From: Hyaloperonospora brassicae
Taxonomy: Eukaryota; Oomycota; Peronosporomycetes; Peronosporales; Peronosporaceae
Assembly: GCA_947650285.1 (NCBI GenBank)
Contig: CANTFL010000617.1
Span: 248,001-312,000 of the forward strand
Direction: 5' to 3'
DNA length: 64,000 nt
Every line of letters starts with the position of its first letter. The stretch's first letter is position 1. This document shows, piece after piece, positions 1-9,360 of the stretch. A model generated the notes under the pieces. It did not search any database and was not told the origin of the DNA. It worked only from the letters and a program-made list of their open reading frames with translations. The translations under genes were made by a program, and so were the position numbers.

Positions 1-1
1 G

Positions 2-2510
2 GTACTGGAGACCATTCCAGTTCATATTCAGGATGAAACACTCTCATCGCAGAACACGGTGCGCTCGGACCATCGCAGTGCTGCAAACAATGTGACCGGA
101 TGGTCCGTCGTAGGACGGACACAGCGCCGACAGGGTACAGGTCGCGACTCTGACAGAAGTGGTACTGTTTTGATGTGCTCCAGCGGCGCAGTGTGACCAA
201 CTCAATGAGTGATTTTACCTCAAGGAAGGGCACCACGCTGTCAGGGGGCTCGAATTGGCTGTCCGTGCCAGCCCGATAAGCCTCAACGGGGCGGTGTTAA
301 TCCAGGCAAATGTTCTCATATTTCGGGTTCTTTCTCCTCTCTATGAGCTCTAATAGCAGAGAGTGCCGCAATTGTACATGCTTCACAAACTGCTGTCCGA
401 TCGCAGCTTCATACATCCAACTCATCGAACGCTTACACACCGGATCCTATCGCGGCAACTACTAGTCAATTTAAGCTGCATCGTAGTATCTACGAAGAGC
501 TCGCGAAAAGCTTTGACGATGATTATGATAATGAGCGATTATCTACTCTCCATCCGCCTCGGTTGGTGGAACGTGAGGCACAGCTAACAACGAGGGGTAA
601 ATTTTCAGCGGGCGTGGACATGGACGATGCTTCAACCCCGGTCTCATTCCCATTAAACGGAGAGAATTTTCGAACGGGTGCATTGAGACAGGCTGCACCA
701 TCGAGGCTGCCCACGGACAAGCGCATCATCTCGTCAGAACCACATTCGTCTCATGATTCTTCTTGGCTTCCTACTCAGTTCTATACGGACTCTGGGATTG
801 AGGTGGACGACATTGTGATGATAACACCGTCTATGACAATTGACGGAGAAATCAGCGCGGTATCATGAGATAATCCAATATGGGCGCGGGTGCAGGATCA
901 CGATGAGTCCCCCCGATTGGTGTCGGAATGGGTTAGAAGCTTGAATGTATTGCAGGTTAAGGTTCCCTCTCACAGACAGAGCGTCTGCACTGCATTTTCG
1001 CCTCTGCAACGACCAAGGCTGTACGGTCAACCCTTCGAATCATAAACACGGGATATTTAGGCCATTAAACCGCAAATTACGGATATTGTTTTGGCCAACA
1101 TGCGGTTTGATGTGCAATTGATGCTGGTCAACCCTGTACATGAATTGGAACGCCTGTACCCTACTTCCACTCCCCCGGTTTCTCTGGAGGCGGCGACCGC
1201 TGCAGTATATCCTCATTATGCGGCCTTGAGGGACAAATGTGTAAGTGCGGCAATCCCCAGCGCATTCTATAGTAACAATGACATTCTAAGTGATCTTTTG
1301 ATGTGTAGGGAGACGATTTATGTCTTGGGCGTGGAAGAGACTGGCAACAACCACGCGCGACACTTTTCATTTCAGAAATTCGCGATAGCCAGTGAGGAAG
1401 ACCATGAAACGGGCATTGTGTAGGCAGTTGACGACAAACGCGGTCGAGTTACCCTCGAGGCTTGTTATCATAACAAGGCCATTTCTGTCATGCTTGTTTT
1501 GAACTACACACAGAGGAGATTTTATTGTGTGTAACATTGGCATCATTTTTCAGGGCTAGAACGAGCTGCAGGGGCTTAATGTGCTTTCGCGGTTGGAAAT
1601 ATTGCATCAAGAAGTCGGACAAACCAATATAACGATACTCCATATCACGAGAATTTGTTGGCGGATACAACACGTACAGAGGAGGCTCCTATTTTAGAGG
1701 AATTGGGCATTGACGTGTATGCCAGTGGATCACATGCTACGAACGTGGAGACTACTTAACGTGGATTGGATGTTCAAAGATACGCGGTACACCCGGTCTA
1801 GCACCTGCACTCGGCCGTATATGAGCGTATTCTGCAAACATCTGACATGGATCGGCTATAAATTCCTAATCGCCGCCAAGATAAGAAGGCTGACCAAGGC
1901 AAAACAGGCTGCCTTCACCACCTAGTATACACATATGGTCCGACCTTTAATGTTCCACCACACCATCGTGGTAATGACAATCAGTGCGACTATCATAATT
2001 GTATGCTGGGACACGTGCAGGCACTGATGCATGTTCTACAATTTTTTGACTTTCCCGGAGGAGGCTGTTCAAGAGAGACCCGCTGATTGGTATGGTGTGG
2101 TGTGGTGTGGAGGGAACGCATAGTGTTTCAGCACCTGATAGGCACACTCCTTCATATCGCCGATGACTGTGACAGCGATTTCAGGGCCCACGCTCACTGC
2201 CTATAGTGGCTGAATGAGAGCTAGGCGGCGCAGTCGGTCGGGGCTTATGCATTGGCGAGCTCCCATGGCCGTTGGGTCGACATAGAGCTCTACGCTGACT
2301 CTTTCATCCTTCGCCCCACCCCGCCTAATTTTCCGGTTATTCATTGGTATCTCATCCATGTACTACCTTTTGCTGTCAAGTATTGGAAGGGAACCCTCAA
2401 AATTCGGGCGCCCGGACCCGCGGTCACAATATATGTTCATAATTACCTACGGAGGTGGAGATGTGCCAAGCGTTCAAGACTTCTTCCGAATAAAGTAAGG
2501 TAATGAGACT
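2..2510 (+). pseudogene. Decayed LINE ORF1-like protein
   Basis: One forward frame is open with only scattered stops from base 2 to about 1540 (longest clean pieces 350-868 and 1091-1423), which is hard to explain unless it is an old coding sequence. The frame then shifts, and further pieces lie at 1710-1925 and about 1925-2510. The 1091-1423 piece has a region rich in Pro, Glu and aromatic residues ending FSFQKFAIASE. Around 1930-2080 another frame reads CDYHNCMLGHVQALMH, a Cys/His cluster that could bind a metal. It lies directly upstream of the endonuclease/RT region, in the same direction, which is the ORF1 position of a LINE. ORF1 of LINEs usually encodes an RNA-binding chaperone. I match this to oomycete LINE ORF1 by position and general look only. 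The first 350 bases hold nothing else I can name. Confidence 0.45.
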
Positions 2511-2585
2511 TCCGGCTGGAGCGGCCTCACGAGAGTAGGATTTAAACCTACATCGACTCAGGGTCAGCATCTGCATTAGCCGTAA

Positions 2586-5042
2586 TTGCATACCATGAGC
2601 GGCGTAGATAATCGAGGCCCAGCTGAGCGGCGTCAGACAGGGGGAGCGCAGTTCTCCTTGCTTGACTTTTACACGATCCTGCCTTCTCAGGACCGTATGC
2701 AGTTGCTTCGAGCCGATTTTGACATTTTTCGCACTGATCGGAGGGGGGGGGGGGCGGATAGGTGCCGCCAAGAAGGTGAAGACTCTTGACCCGCTCGCGC
2801 TCACCGCGGAATGGCAATTTTGCACTCGGTCGACCGGACATTTTTCCTGCTTACTCAAAATGTGAGAGGTTTGAGGAATTTTGAGCAAACCCGGACCGAC
2901 TGGCTCGCTTCATTTAAACGACAGCACCGGAGGGGACAATTTGACGTGGTTTTGTCCAAGAAACTTATGTGCAAATCCACAAAATGCAAAAGATGGTTCA
3001 TTACATGCGAAACAATGGGGTCACCGATCAGGTCTTCATTGCTTAATGTTGTTTCACATGGCCTCCTCCGAGGTTGACGTGGTGGGGGATAAATCCCCAT
3101 TCACTCTCTCTCACATTTTCCGAACATTAAACCTTCGAATTATCTCACTGATCCCAGCCCTTAATGACGATTAGGGGATACGAAGAGGGACAAGCAGCGA
3201 CACTTGTCAAAGTGTATGCACCGACGGAAAAGGAAAACCCGATGGCTCTACTTTACCAATCGTTTAGCTTTATGACCCCCATCGGACTTACCTCTACGTA
3301 GGTGAGTAATTTAACTCCACTCTCCACCCTGAACATGATCGCAGCTACCTCAATAGTCTCGCGAATCATGACTTGCCGGCACTCAGGCTGTTGCTGGACC
3401 ACTGGTTGCTTACTGACTCGACCCATCACGCAATACCCCTAGTACAAGAAAAAAGACTATGCGTCAGTATCGCACTAAAATACCATACTTATGAGTATAC
3501 TTGTAACGGGGCAGCCCGTTACATGAAATTGTCACTTTAAGGAAAGTGACAATAAAGAATATAAAGATGGATATTCTTTAAACAATATCACCAAAGTGGC
3601 GATATTGAAGGGTCGACCAAAGGGTATGTTCATTGGTTGATATTGTGATGATATCAACCCACCAATCGCCGCAAGACGCGCGCAATGAGTGGTGACGAGA
3701 CGTCACCATACATCCAGTTATATTAGTATAGTTAAACTAAGTCAAACGAAGAGACAGTAGTTGAAAGACTTAATTATATTAATATAACAGTTCTACTTTT
3801 ACCCTACCTACGCTTCCTCGCTTGCCACGTGTACGTCCGTCGGGGCACCCAAAACCCTTGCGTTAAGTTACGCAAGGGTGTGCCCCGTTACAATACTTGC
3901 CGGAACACGGTAGAGTAGCTATCCGGCTAGACCTATAATACATGAATGCTGACCGTTTCTGGGCACTAACCACGGACCTCGACAGTTCGACTAGAGGCAT
4001 CATAGGAGTAATATTTCATCTTCGATATTCCGCCATCCCGGGACGAATCAGATAGGAATTGAGGGTGCTCCCCGTACGCCCGTATGCGCAGAAACGGGTC
4101 GACGGCTACGATCGGCCTCAATTACCTCAGCTCTCCTCCAATACGAGCGATTCCTAAATGTCGGCAGCAGAGACGGCTACTCAGTAGGTTTTTTTTGAAA
4201 ACATTCTATGGTAAACGGCATTCTATCCCGCCACCACAAGGCGACGATGAGTCTAAAAACACGTATCGCAAAAAGATACGACTACTTTGTCGACGTTATG
4301 ATCGATTCAAGGACACAATTGCGCGTTGTACACGTAAGGTCGACCTGACCGTACCTTAATTGATTATCATGTCGGGATAAAATATCTTGTGGAGGTCATA
4401 GCGAATACTAAACGGAACTGGCTTCGACCCAAGCATCGCTTGCTGTTTAGACACCATACTGGCGAAGGGGATATACTACAAATGATTTCGATCAGCTCAT
4501 ATCGCGTAAGTTCGGGATCAATGTCATTCCCGTTCTTACACTGGTGGATGGCCAACCCTTCCGTGACTAGCACAAAGAGGCGAACAAACTTGCGGCCGTG
4601 GGTGCCCAATTCTTAACGGGCCGGTGGCACCCAGTCCGCCGGCCTCCATTACAGACTGGTGACCCGAGGCTCCTCGAACGATCTCGACTGTCTGGAGCTG
4701 ACTAATCAATATACGACGACGATGGTAAAGACGGCCGTCAAGTCGATTGTAAGGGAATTGGAGTGCGGGACCGATCGCGTTTGTATTGACCGGTATAACC
4801 GGTATACCGAGCTTATGATTTCGCTGATTCTACGATTGTATTTCATGTGGTAAAAAGCAAACACACTCACTTCCTCTATCTGGAGAAGAACGTTTTATGT
4901 TTAAGAAAGGAAGGGAAAGGAAGTAACCCGCTCAATTACCACTTCTTATCACTCTTTAGCTCTGACTACAATCTGATGACGCGGATTATTGCAACACAGT
5001 TACGGGGTACCCTCAAGCGGCGAATTCACCCACACCACCTTT
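2586..5042 (+). pseudogene. Decayed LINE ORF2: AP endonuclease and start of reverse transcriptase
   Basis: ORF2 of a non-LTR retrotransposon nicks target DNA and reverse-transcribes its RNA at the nick. The endonuclease starts near 2841 with TQNVRGL. After one frameshift comes QETYVQIHK, with the expected catalytic Glu codon at 2960-2962. VKVYAPTEKEN is near 3207-3240, and near 3300 there is a decayed GDFNSTLHP-like stretch with a stop in place of the Asp region. A solo LTR (3502-3892) interrupts the endonuclease end. Beyond it the frame is badly decayed until 4905-5042, where NYHFLSLFSSDYNLMTRII followed by RRIHPHH matches the first conserved blocks of LINE reverse transcriptases. Homology stops abruptly at 5042, where family A integrase sequence begins, so the RT palm and everything after are missing. 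A run of 14 G or near-G bases at 2741-2754 sits upstream. Confidence 0.72.
3502..3892 (+). repeat. Solo LTR of Ty3/gypsy family A, with 5-bp target duplication
   Basis: A 391-base sequence begins TGTAACGGGGCAGCCCG and ends GTGTGCCCCGTTACA. It aligns along its whole length with the two LTRs of the family A element at 7734-8131 and 15349-15742. It is flanked directly by ATACT at 3497-3501 and ATACT at 3893-3897. A perfect 5-base direct repeat around one LTR with no internal region is the standard footprint of integration followed by LTR-LTR recombination. It sits inside the LINE endonuclease region. It is more diverged from the other two LTRs than they are from each other over most of their length, so it is an older insertion. 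Confidence 0.9.
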
Positions 5043-6630
5043 AGCAAGATGGTGCATCTTGCTGCAGTACCCTAGTCGATCAAGGCACAGGGCTATGATC
5101 GTGTCTTTGTCGACACAATATTTTGGCTCCACGGTTACTTTGTGAATTTGTGATCGACCGTGGCTCTTGGTTCACGGCAGAGTTATGGCAATCCGTGTTC
5201 CGATCGATTGGAACTCATTTAAAGATGTCAACATCTGACCATCCAGAAACAGATGGTAGGACAGATCGCGCAAACGGTGTCCTCGGAAATATACTTCGAG
5301 GATACGTCCACTCGCTCTCGAGTTGGAGCGACATCCTATCATTTGTGGAATTCGCATAACTAATTTGATGCATGGTTCAACCCAGCACACACTGTTCCAC
5401 GTGAACGGCTAACATTACCCACGAAAGGCCGCCCTGATACAAAGTGACTCTGATTTACGGAGGGAGGGACTCGCTCGAGCAAAAACTGTTTGGTTCGTGC
5501 TTGTCACGTATCACCGCACACTCCGATACGTTTGATGCTGATGTCGACAATGTCGACATCGACTTATTAGAGGATAGTAGCAGCGATGATGCTGCTGCTT
5601 CATCAGAAAGTGATGACGATGCTGGTATTTCAGCATCGTTAATGACTGTGACAACGAGTACGGTAGTATCCTCGCTGAAGAAGACAATGACCTCTTAGCA
5701 TTGGGTACAAATCGTACTGAAAGAAACAACGACGAGTCAGCAGAGAACTTCATACTGGCTCGAGAGGCGGTAATCTGTTTTGTTTAGGACTCGATCGCTG
5801 AAGTAGTGGACCGGCAGAAACGGACTGCGGACAAGAATGGAAGAGCATATGTTTTTTATGTGTAAGGTTAACATCCTAGTACTACTGTCCACGGTAAACC
5901 TACCTAGACATGCAGACACTAATGTCGGCAGAATGAAGCTATTAACGAAATGCATTGGTCCCTTTTGTGCATTGTACCGTGAATGCAATCAATACACGAT
6001 CTAGTTGCCTCGTAGGGTGTGTACGCATCCTACGCTCTGTGTTGGTCGCCTCCGCTTGTACTATCAGCACGAGACCTCTTCCGAGAACGAAGATGACCGG
6101 CACGTTCAAAACTCCCAACAACTTCTTGTAATTACGGACCAAACTTTCCTGTTGGTCCTTCGGAAACGCAGTCTTGCGACGAGAAGCCGCTAGCTCGTCG
6201 CGCAGGAGATGGATGTCACGTTCGTTCTCAAGAAAATCGAGCGCGAAATCCAAACGGTACGGAGGCGTTGCACGGTCGTCAGCAAGTCATGCAGACGACT
6301 GTATTCGTGCTTTACATCCTCCCGCAACTCGTTTAGAACGCGTTCAAAGCGGCCGAAAATATACTGCAGGCCCGGCGGTTGAGCTGGACCTTGTTTTTCC
6401 ACCTCCACCAGAGCAGCTGGTGGACTCTCACGGTGGTCGGCGCTTTCACGTGGGGTGTATCTTGAGCCCCCGCGTAAAGAACGGGGAGCGGTCTAATTAA
6501 CTTGTACGCTGGCGGGGTATTCACCATCTTATGACAGCTGGGAGCCTCGGCCCCAGCTGATGGCTGACGTTGAGGGCTTCGCTCGCCAGTACGACGAGGC
6601 TCATCCGATTAATCCTCGGTTCCATCGGTA
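5043..6630 (+). pseudogene. Family A pol remnant: integrase core to chromodomain
   Basis: The piece at 5123-5359 reads as the integrase core from the second catalytic Asp (VIDRGSWF) through MSTSDHPETDGRTDRAN to LRGYVHSLSSWS, about 70% like the younger copy by eye. The residue 36 positions after the second Asp, normally the catalytic Glu, is Asp here, as in the younger copy. An acidic Ser/Asp stretch follows (about 5520-5640), then the TREAVVRFVQD-like and PTFYVGRL-like integrase C-terminal blocks (about 5750-6060). A broken chromodomain tail ends near 6630. Stops and frameshifts occur throughout. Between the integrase tail and the chromodomain the antisense strand is better preserved than the sense frame. 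Confidence 0.75.
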
Positions 6631-7601
6631 AACAAGCGCTTTGGCGCTTGTAGATATGTTGCAAGTTTGCAAATTGTCGTTCCGCATCTCAGCCTAGATG
6701 TGTGCCCTTCCCCAGGAAAAACCTAGGGCACGCAATTCCCATTTAGCGCGCTGAGAATTGTCTGCACAACTCGCACAAGAGTCACCCCATATGAGGCAAG
6801 GAATGCCTGCCTCACGAGACAAACGATGCAGCCGCTTTCTTGCACCGGTTGGCGGTTGTTTTTTAAACTTTACGCGTAGACCCCTAAGGTTTTAGAGCCA
6901 CCCTTGACTTCCAAATTTGTTTACATATTGGACGAATGCTTCCCACGCCGTCTAAAGCGAGTTCTTGTCACGCTTTTGGTTAACTTTGTACCATCGATGC
7001 TTAAGGAAAGCATCGACATAGAAGTCTTCTTTAGCGCAAACATTTTTCGCTCTAAAGATCAAGCCATGCAGCTCACTCGCATCGAATAGTGAAATTTGAT
7101 GGTGTAAGTTTGTCCATGAGACAAGCCATTAATGAGCTGCTCGGACAAGCGACACGGCATAATTTCATCACGCTTACACATAAAACCTTCGTCAGTTTCA
7201 CAGTTCTCAGAGTGACGACGGCTCGCGCCATCGTCAACGCGCTCGTGAGAAGACGCACGAGTTGACTGTGGTAATGAGTAATCATACCCACCACCGTACT
7301 CATCATCGCTGCCGAACAAACTGTGACGCAAGTCGCGATTCCGTTCGTTTGGCAGATCCCTTAATGGAGGAAGGGGCAACCCAGGTACTCGCTATGCCTT
7401 TAAAGCCTTCACGAGTCAGGCACATCTGACTCGCCAGAGTAGATGACCTCAATAGGCGTCGTCGTGCGCATGAGATGTGATACCACTTGCGGCTGTACAA
7501 GAGGTTTTGCAGACAGAGAACGAGCAGCAGGCGACGAGTCGTCTGCCGCAAGCTGACGCAGCAACATGCTGTGTCTTCTTCATATCACTTCGCATAGACA
7601 C
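6630..7601 (-). pseudogene. Old copy of the family A antisense gene
   Basis: Read on the - strand from 7601, this copy begins VSMRSDMKKTQ, matching the MSMRG start of the younger copy. It then gives LPNERNRDLRHSLFGSDDE and SRASSHERVDDG, SEQLINGLSHG, and a long block from about 7085 to 6700 with KEDFYVDAFLKHRWY, NQKRDKNSL, GARKRLHRLSREAGIPCL, WGDSCASCADNSQR and WGRAHI. Nearly every block has a counterpart in the younger gene at 14213-15212. At least three in-frame stops and some shifts break it, so it is dead, but the amino-acid match is far better than expected for untranslated DNA decaying at random. Confidence 0.75.
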
Positions 7602-7733
7602 GTTGACTATGCGAGGCAAGGTCAGGTAGGAATGGTTGTGACCAAACAAGTGCTCCCTGTCTCGATGGTGGCCAATGGGTGTCCACCAAGTTTCGATCGT
7701 CATACGGTGACTATCAGATTAAGCGGGGGGTGA

Positions 7734-8131
7734 GGTAACGGGGCAGCCCGTTACATGGAAAAGTTACCATTGAGAAGATAATGGCAATAAAGAATATTAT
7801 GGTGAATATGATTCTAGCAATATCACCCAAGTGGTGGTGATATTGATGGATCGACCAAAGAGTCTGCTCATTGGTTGATATCTTGACGATACCAACCCAC
7901 CAATCGCCGCAAGACGCGCGCAATGAGTGGTGAGTAGACGTCGTCATACATTCAGTTATATTAGTATAATTAAGTTAGGTCAAACAGAGAGACAGTAGTT
8001 AAAAGACTTAACTATATTAATATAACAGTTTTACTTTTCCCTTGTCTACGCTTCCTCGTTTGCCTCGTGTACGTCTGTCGGGCGCACCAAAACCCTTGCG
8101 TTAAGTTCACGCAAGGGTGTGCCCCGTTACA
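7734..8131 (+). repeat. Family A LTR (5' LTR of the complete element, 3' LTR of the older remnant)
   Basis: It starts GGTAACGGGGCAGCCCG (the usual TGTAACGG start has lost its T) and ends GTGTGCCCCGTTACA. The first ~115 bases differ from the 3' LTR at many positions, including indels. From about 7850 to the end only around five differences are visible over roughly 275 bases. A 21-base imperfect inverted repeat, GTTATATTAGTATAATTAAG at 7955-7975 with its partner at 8006-8026, surrounds a 30-base loop. A hairpin CCCTTGCG/CGCAAGGG lies near the 3' end (about 8092-8116). These could mark the promoter/R region and 3' processing, but that is inference. Confidence 0.9.
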
Positions 8132-8133
8132 CC

Positions 8134-8151
8134 TGGTAGCACTTTGTAGTC
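8134..8151 (+). promoter_or_regulatory. Candidate primer binding site of family A
   Basis: TGGTAGCACTTTGTAG starts two bases after the LTR end. Primer binding sites begin TGG because they pair with the CCA end of a tRNA. Family B has TGGTAGCAATAG at the same distance from its LTR, so both families probably use the same primer tRNA. I cannot name the tRNA without its sequence. Confidence 0.6.
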
Positions 8152-8181
8152 CTTCCTAGGACCACAACATCCAACACGAAC

Positions 8182-9342
8182 ATGTTGGATGATGAAGAGA
8201 CCTTTCACGCCACGCGTGAAGGGTTTACCCATTTGAGTGACATCGAATGGGGTGCGGTAGAACGAATGAGTTCTACCGTAGGCGAGCTCGCCATTAGCGC
8301 CATGTTGGAGTCTCTAGACAGAGACCAACAACATGCCGCTATCGCCAAGTTCATTCAGAATGAACTTGTCACCGAAACGGAGAAAGTAGCCTTGCTTCAC
8401 CAGCAAGGCTCTCAACAGGCCGAGCAGTTGAGAGAACTCGGTGCTCAACAGACAGAGCTGTTGAGACAGCAGCGATTCCATGCTGCTGTGGGCGGGACGG
8501 CACATGCGCGTCGTCCCGAAGTCATGAAAGTTGACATCTCCAAGTACAGTGGAGGCCCGGAAGACTCCCTGTTACTGTGGTTTGTCGAACTCGACAGAGC
8601 CTTAAGGACTCGTCGCGTCGAAGATGAGCAAATGATAACTCACATTTGCTCAGACCCACTTGGCAGGACGTGCCAAAACTTGGTCCCTGGGGCTCGAGAG
8701 TAGCGACCCACATGTGTTTAGGTCGCTAGATGACTTCAAGTCCCGGCTCAGACAATCGTTTGAGCCGCCACGGGCTGAGTTCAGGGCTCGTTCAGAGCTC
8801 GTTCAGAGCTCCTGAAACTCAAGCAGGGTAAGCGTGATGTGCACGCTTACGCACAACATATACGACTCCTTGCGAGTAGTATAACTGCTAACCCAGTCCA
8901 TGAACACACGTTGAGTACGGTATTCATGCAAGGGCTCGCAGAAGGGCCCGTCAGGAGCCACCTGTTCCGCCTTGAGCTGAATACGCTGGAAGAGGCGATA
9001 TCAGCCGCGGAACAGGAAGACTTTAGCATGAGACAGGCTCATGCTAGCTCAAACTCTTATCGTCCACCGAGGCGACAAGAGATCGGAGGTCCAGAACCAA
9101 TGGACCTCTGCTATGTTGAGAGCGAGAGACCTCGCTCTTCGAACAACAAGCGATTGCAGAGGTGCAATCGCTGTCAGAAGTTAGGGCACTACGCATATGA
9201 GTGTAGTGCTCCACGCCCAGTACCAAACAGTACTGAGCGAAATGGACGACCATTCGCCAGAAAGGGCAATGGGCGTGGGTCCAGCGCTGTTGCGAAGCCG
9301 CAACAGCGAGACGGACCATCAAAAAATGGTCGGGGTCAGTAG
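8182..9342 (+). pseudogene. gag: Family A gag (capsid and zinc-knuckle nucleocapsid), two frame lesions
   Basis: Gag forms the virus-like particle and packages the element RNA. ATG at 8182 (MLDDEETFHATREG) opens a frame to 8703, and the same frame resumes at 8839 and runs to a TAG at 9340-9342. The middle is encoded in another frame. One base gained near 8655-8662 shifts it, and a perfect 11-base tandem duplication (GCTCGTTCAGA at 8786-8796 and 8797-8807) shifts it back, a net +12. A glutamine-rich stretch near residues 70-100 looks like a short coiled coil. The middle frame has the usual Ty3 gag blocks GRAKTWSLG and PPRAEFRARSEL. A CX2CX4HX4C zinc knuckle, RCNRCQKLGHYAYEC, lies near 9160-9205, followed by a basic Gly/Arg tail. 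Total near 385 codons is typical. A candidate -1 slip site lies 13 bases before the stop. Confidence 0.85.
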
Positions 9343-9360
9343 GGGCGGAGCGCCCTACTG
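9321..9360 (+). promoter_or_regulatory. Candidate -1 ribosomal frameshift signal between gag and pol
   Basis: The gag codons TCA AAA AAT place the heptamer A AAA AAT at 9321-9327, which fits the X XXY YYZ form of -1 slippery sites in the correct phase. Slipping back one base gives a frame that is open from 9327 straight into protease, bypassing the gag TAG at 9340. Nine bases after the heptamer a strong stem-loop begins: CAGTAGGGGCG (9337-9347), loop GAG, CGCCCTACTG (9351-9360), ten pairs with one bulged G. Spacer and stem are in the range known for viral and retroelement signals. Confidence 0.7.

Larger units (their letters stand above)
5043..7733 (+). mobile_element. 5'-truncated old copy of Ty3/gypsy family A (internal region only)
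   Basis: From 5043 the sequence aligns with the younger family A element from about 12595 onward and follows it in order: integrase core, integrase C-terminal region with acidic linker, chromodomain region, antisense gene, and a purine-rich tract (AAGCGGGGGGTGA, about 7721-7733) just before the LTR at 7734. Gag, protease, RT and RNase H are absent. The left end is a blunt junction with LINE sequence, with no LTR there. The LTR at 7734 serves as the 3' LTR of this remnant and the 5' LTR of the next element. Many stops and indels make this copy clearly older than its neighbour. Confidence 0.85.

Noticed and set aside
2741..2754. G-run as a polypurine tract of an LTR element
   Set aside because: No LTR start follows. 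It lies at the beginning of the LINE endonuclease region and is probably a simple run.
9337..9360. Stem-loop as an intrinsic transcription terminator
   Set aside because: There is no U-run after it, the context is a eukaryotic retroelement, and the position after a slippery heptamer explains it better.
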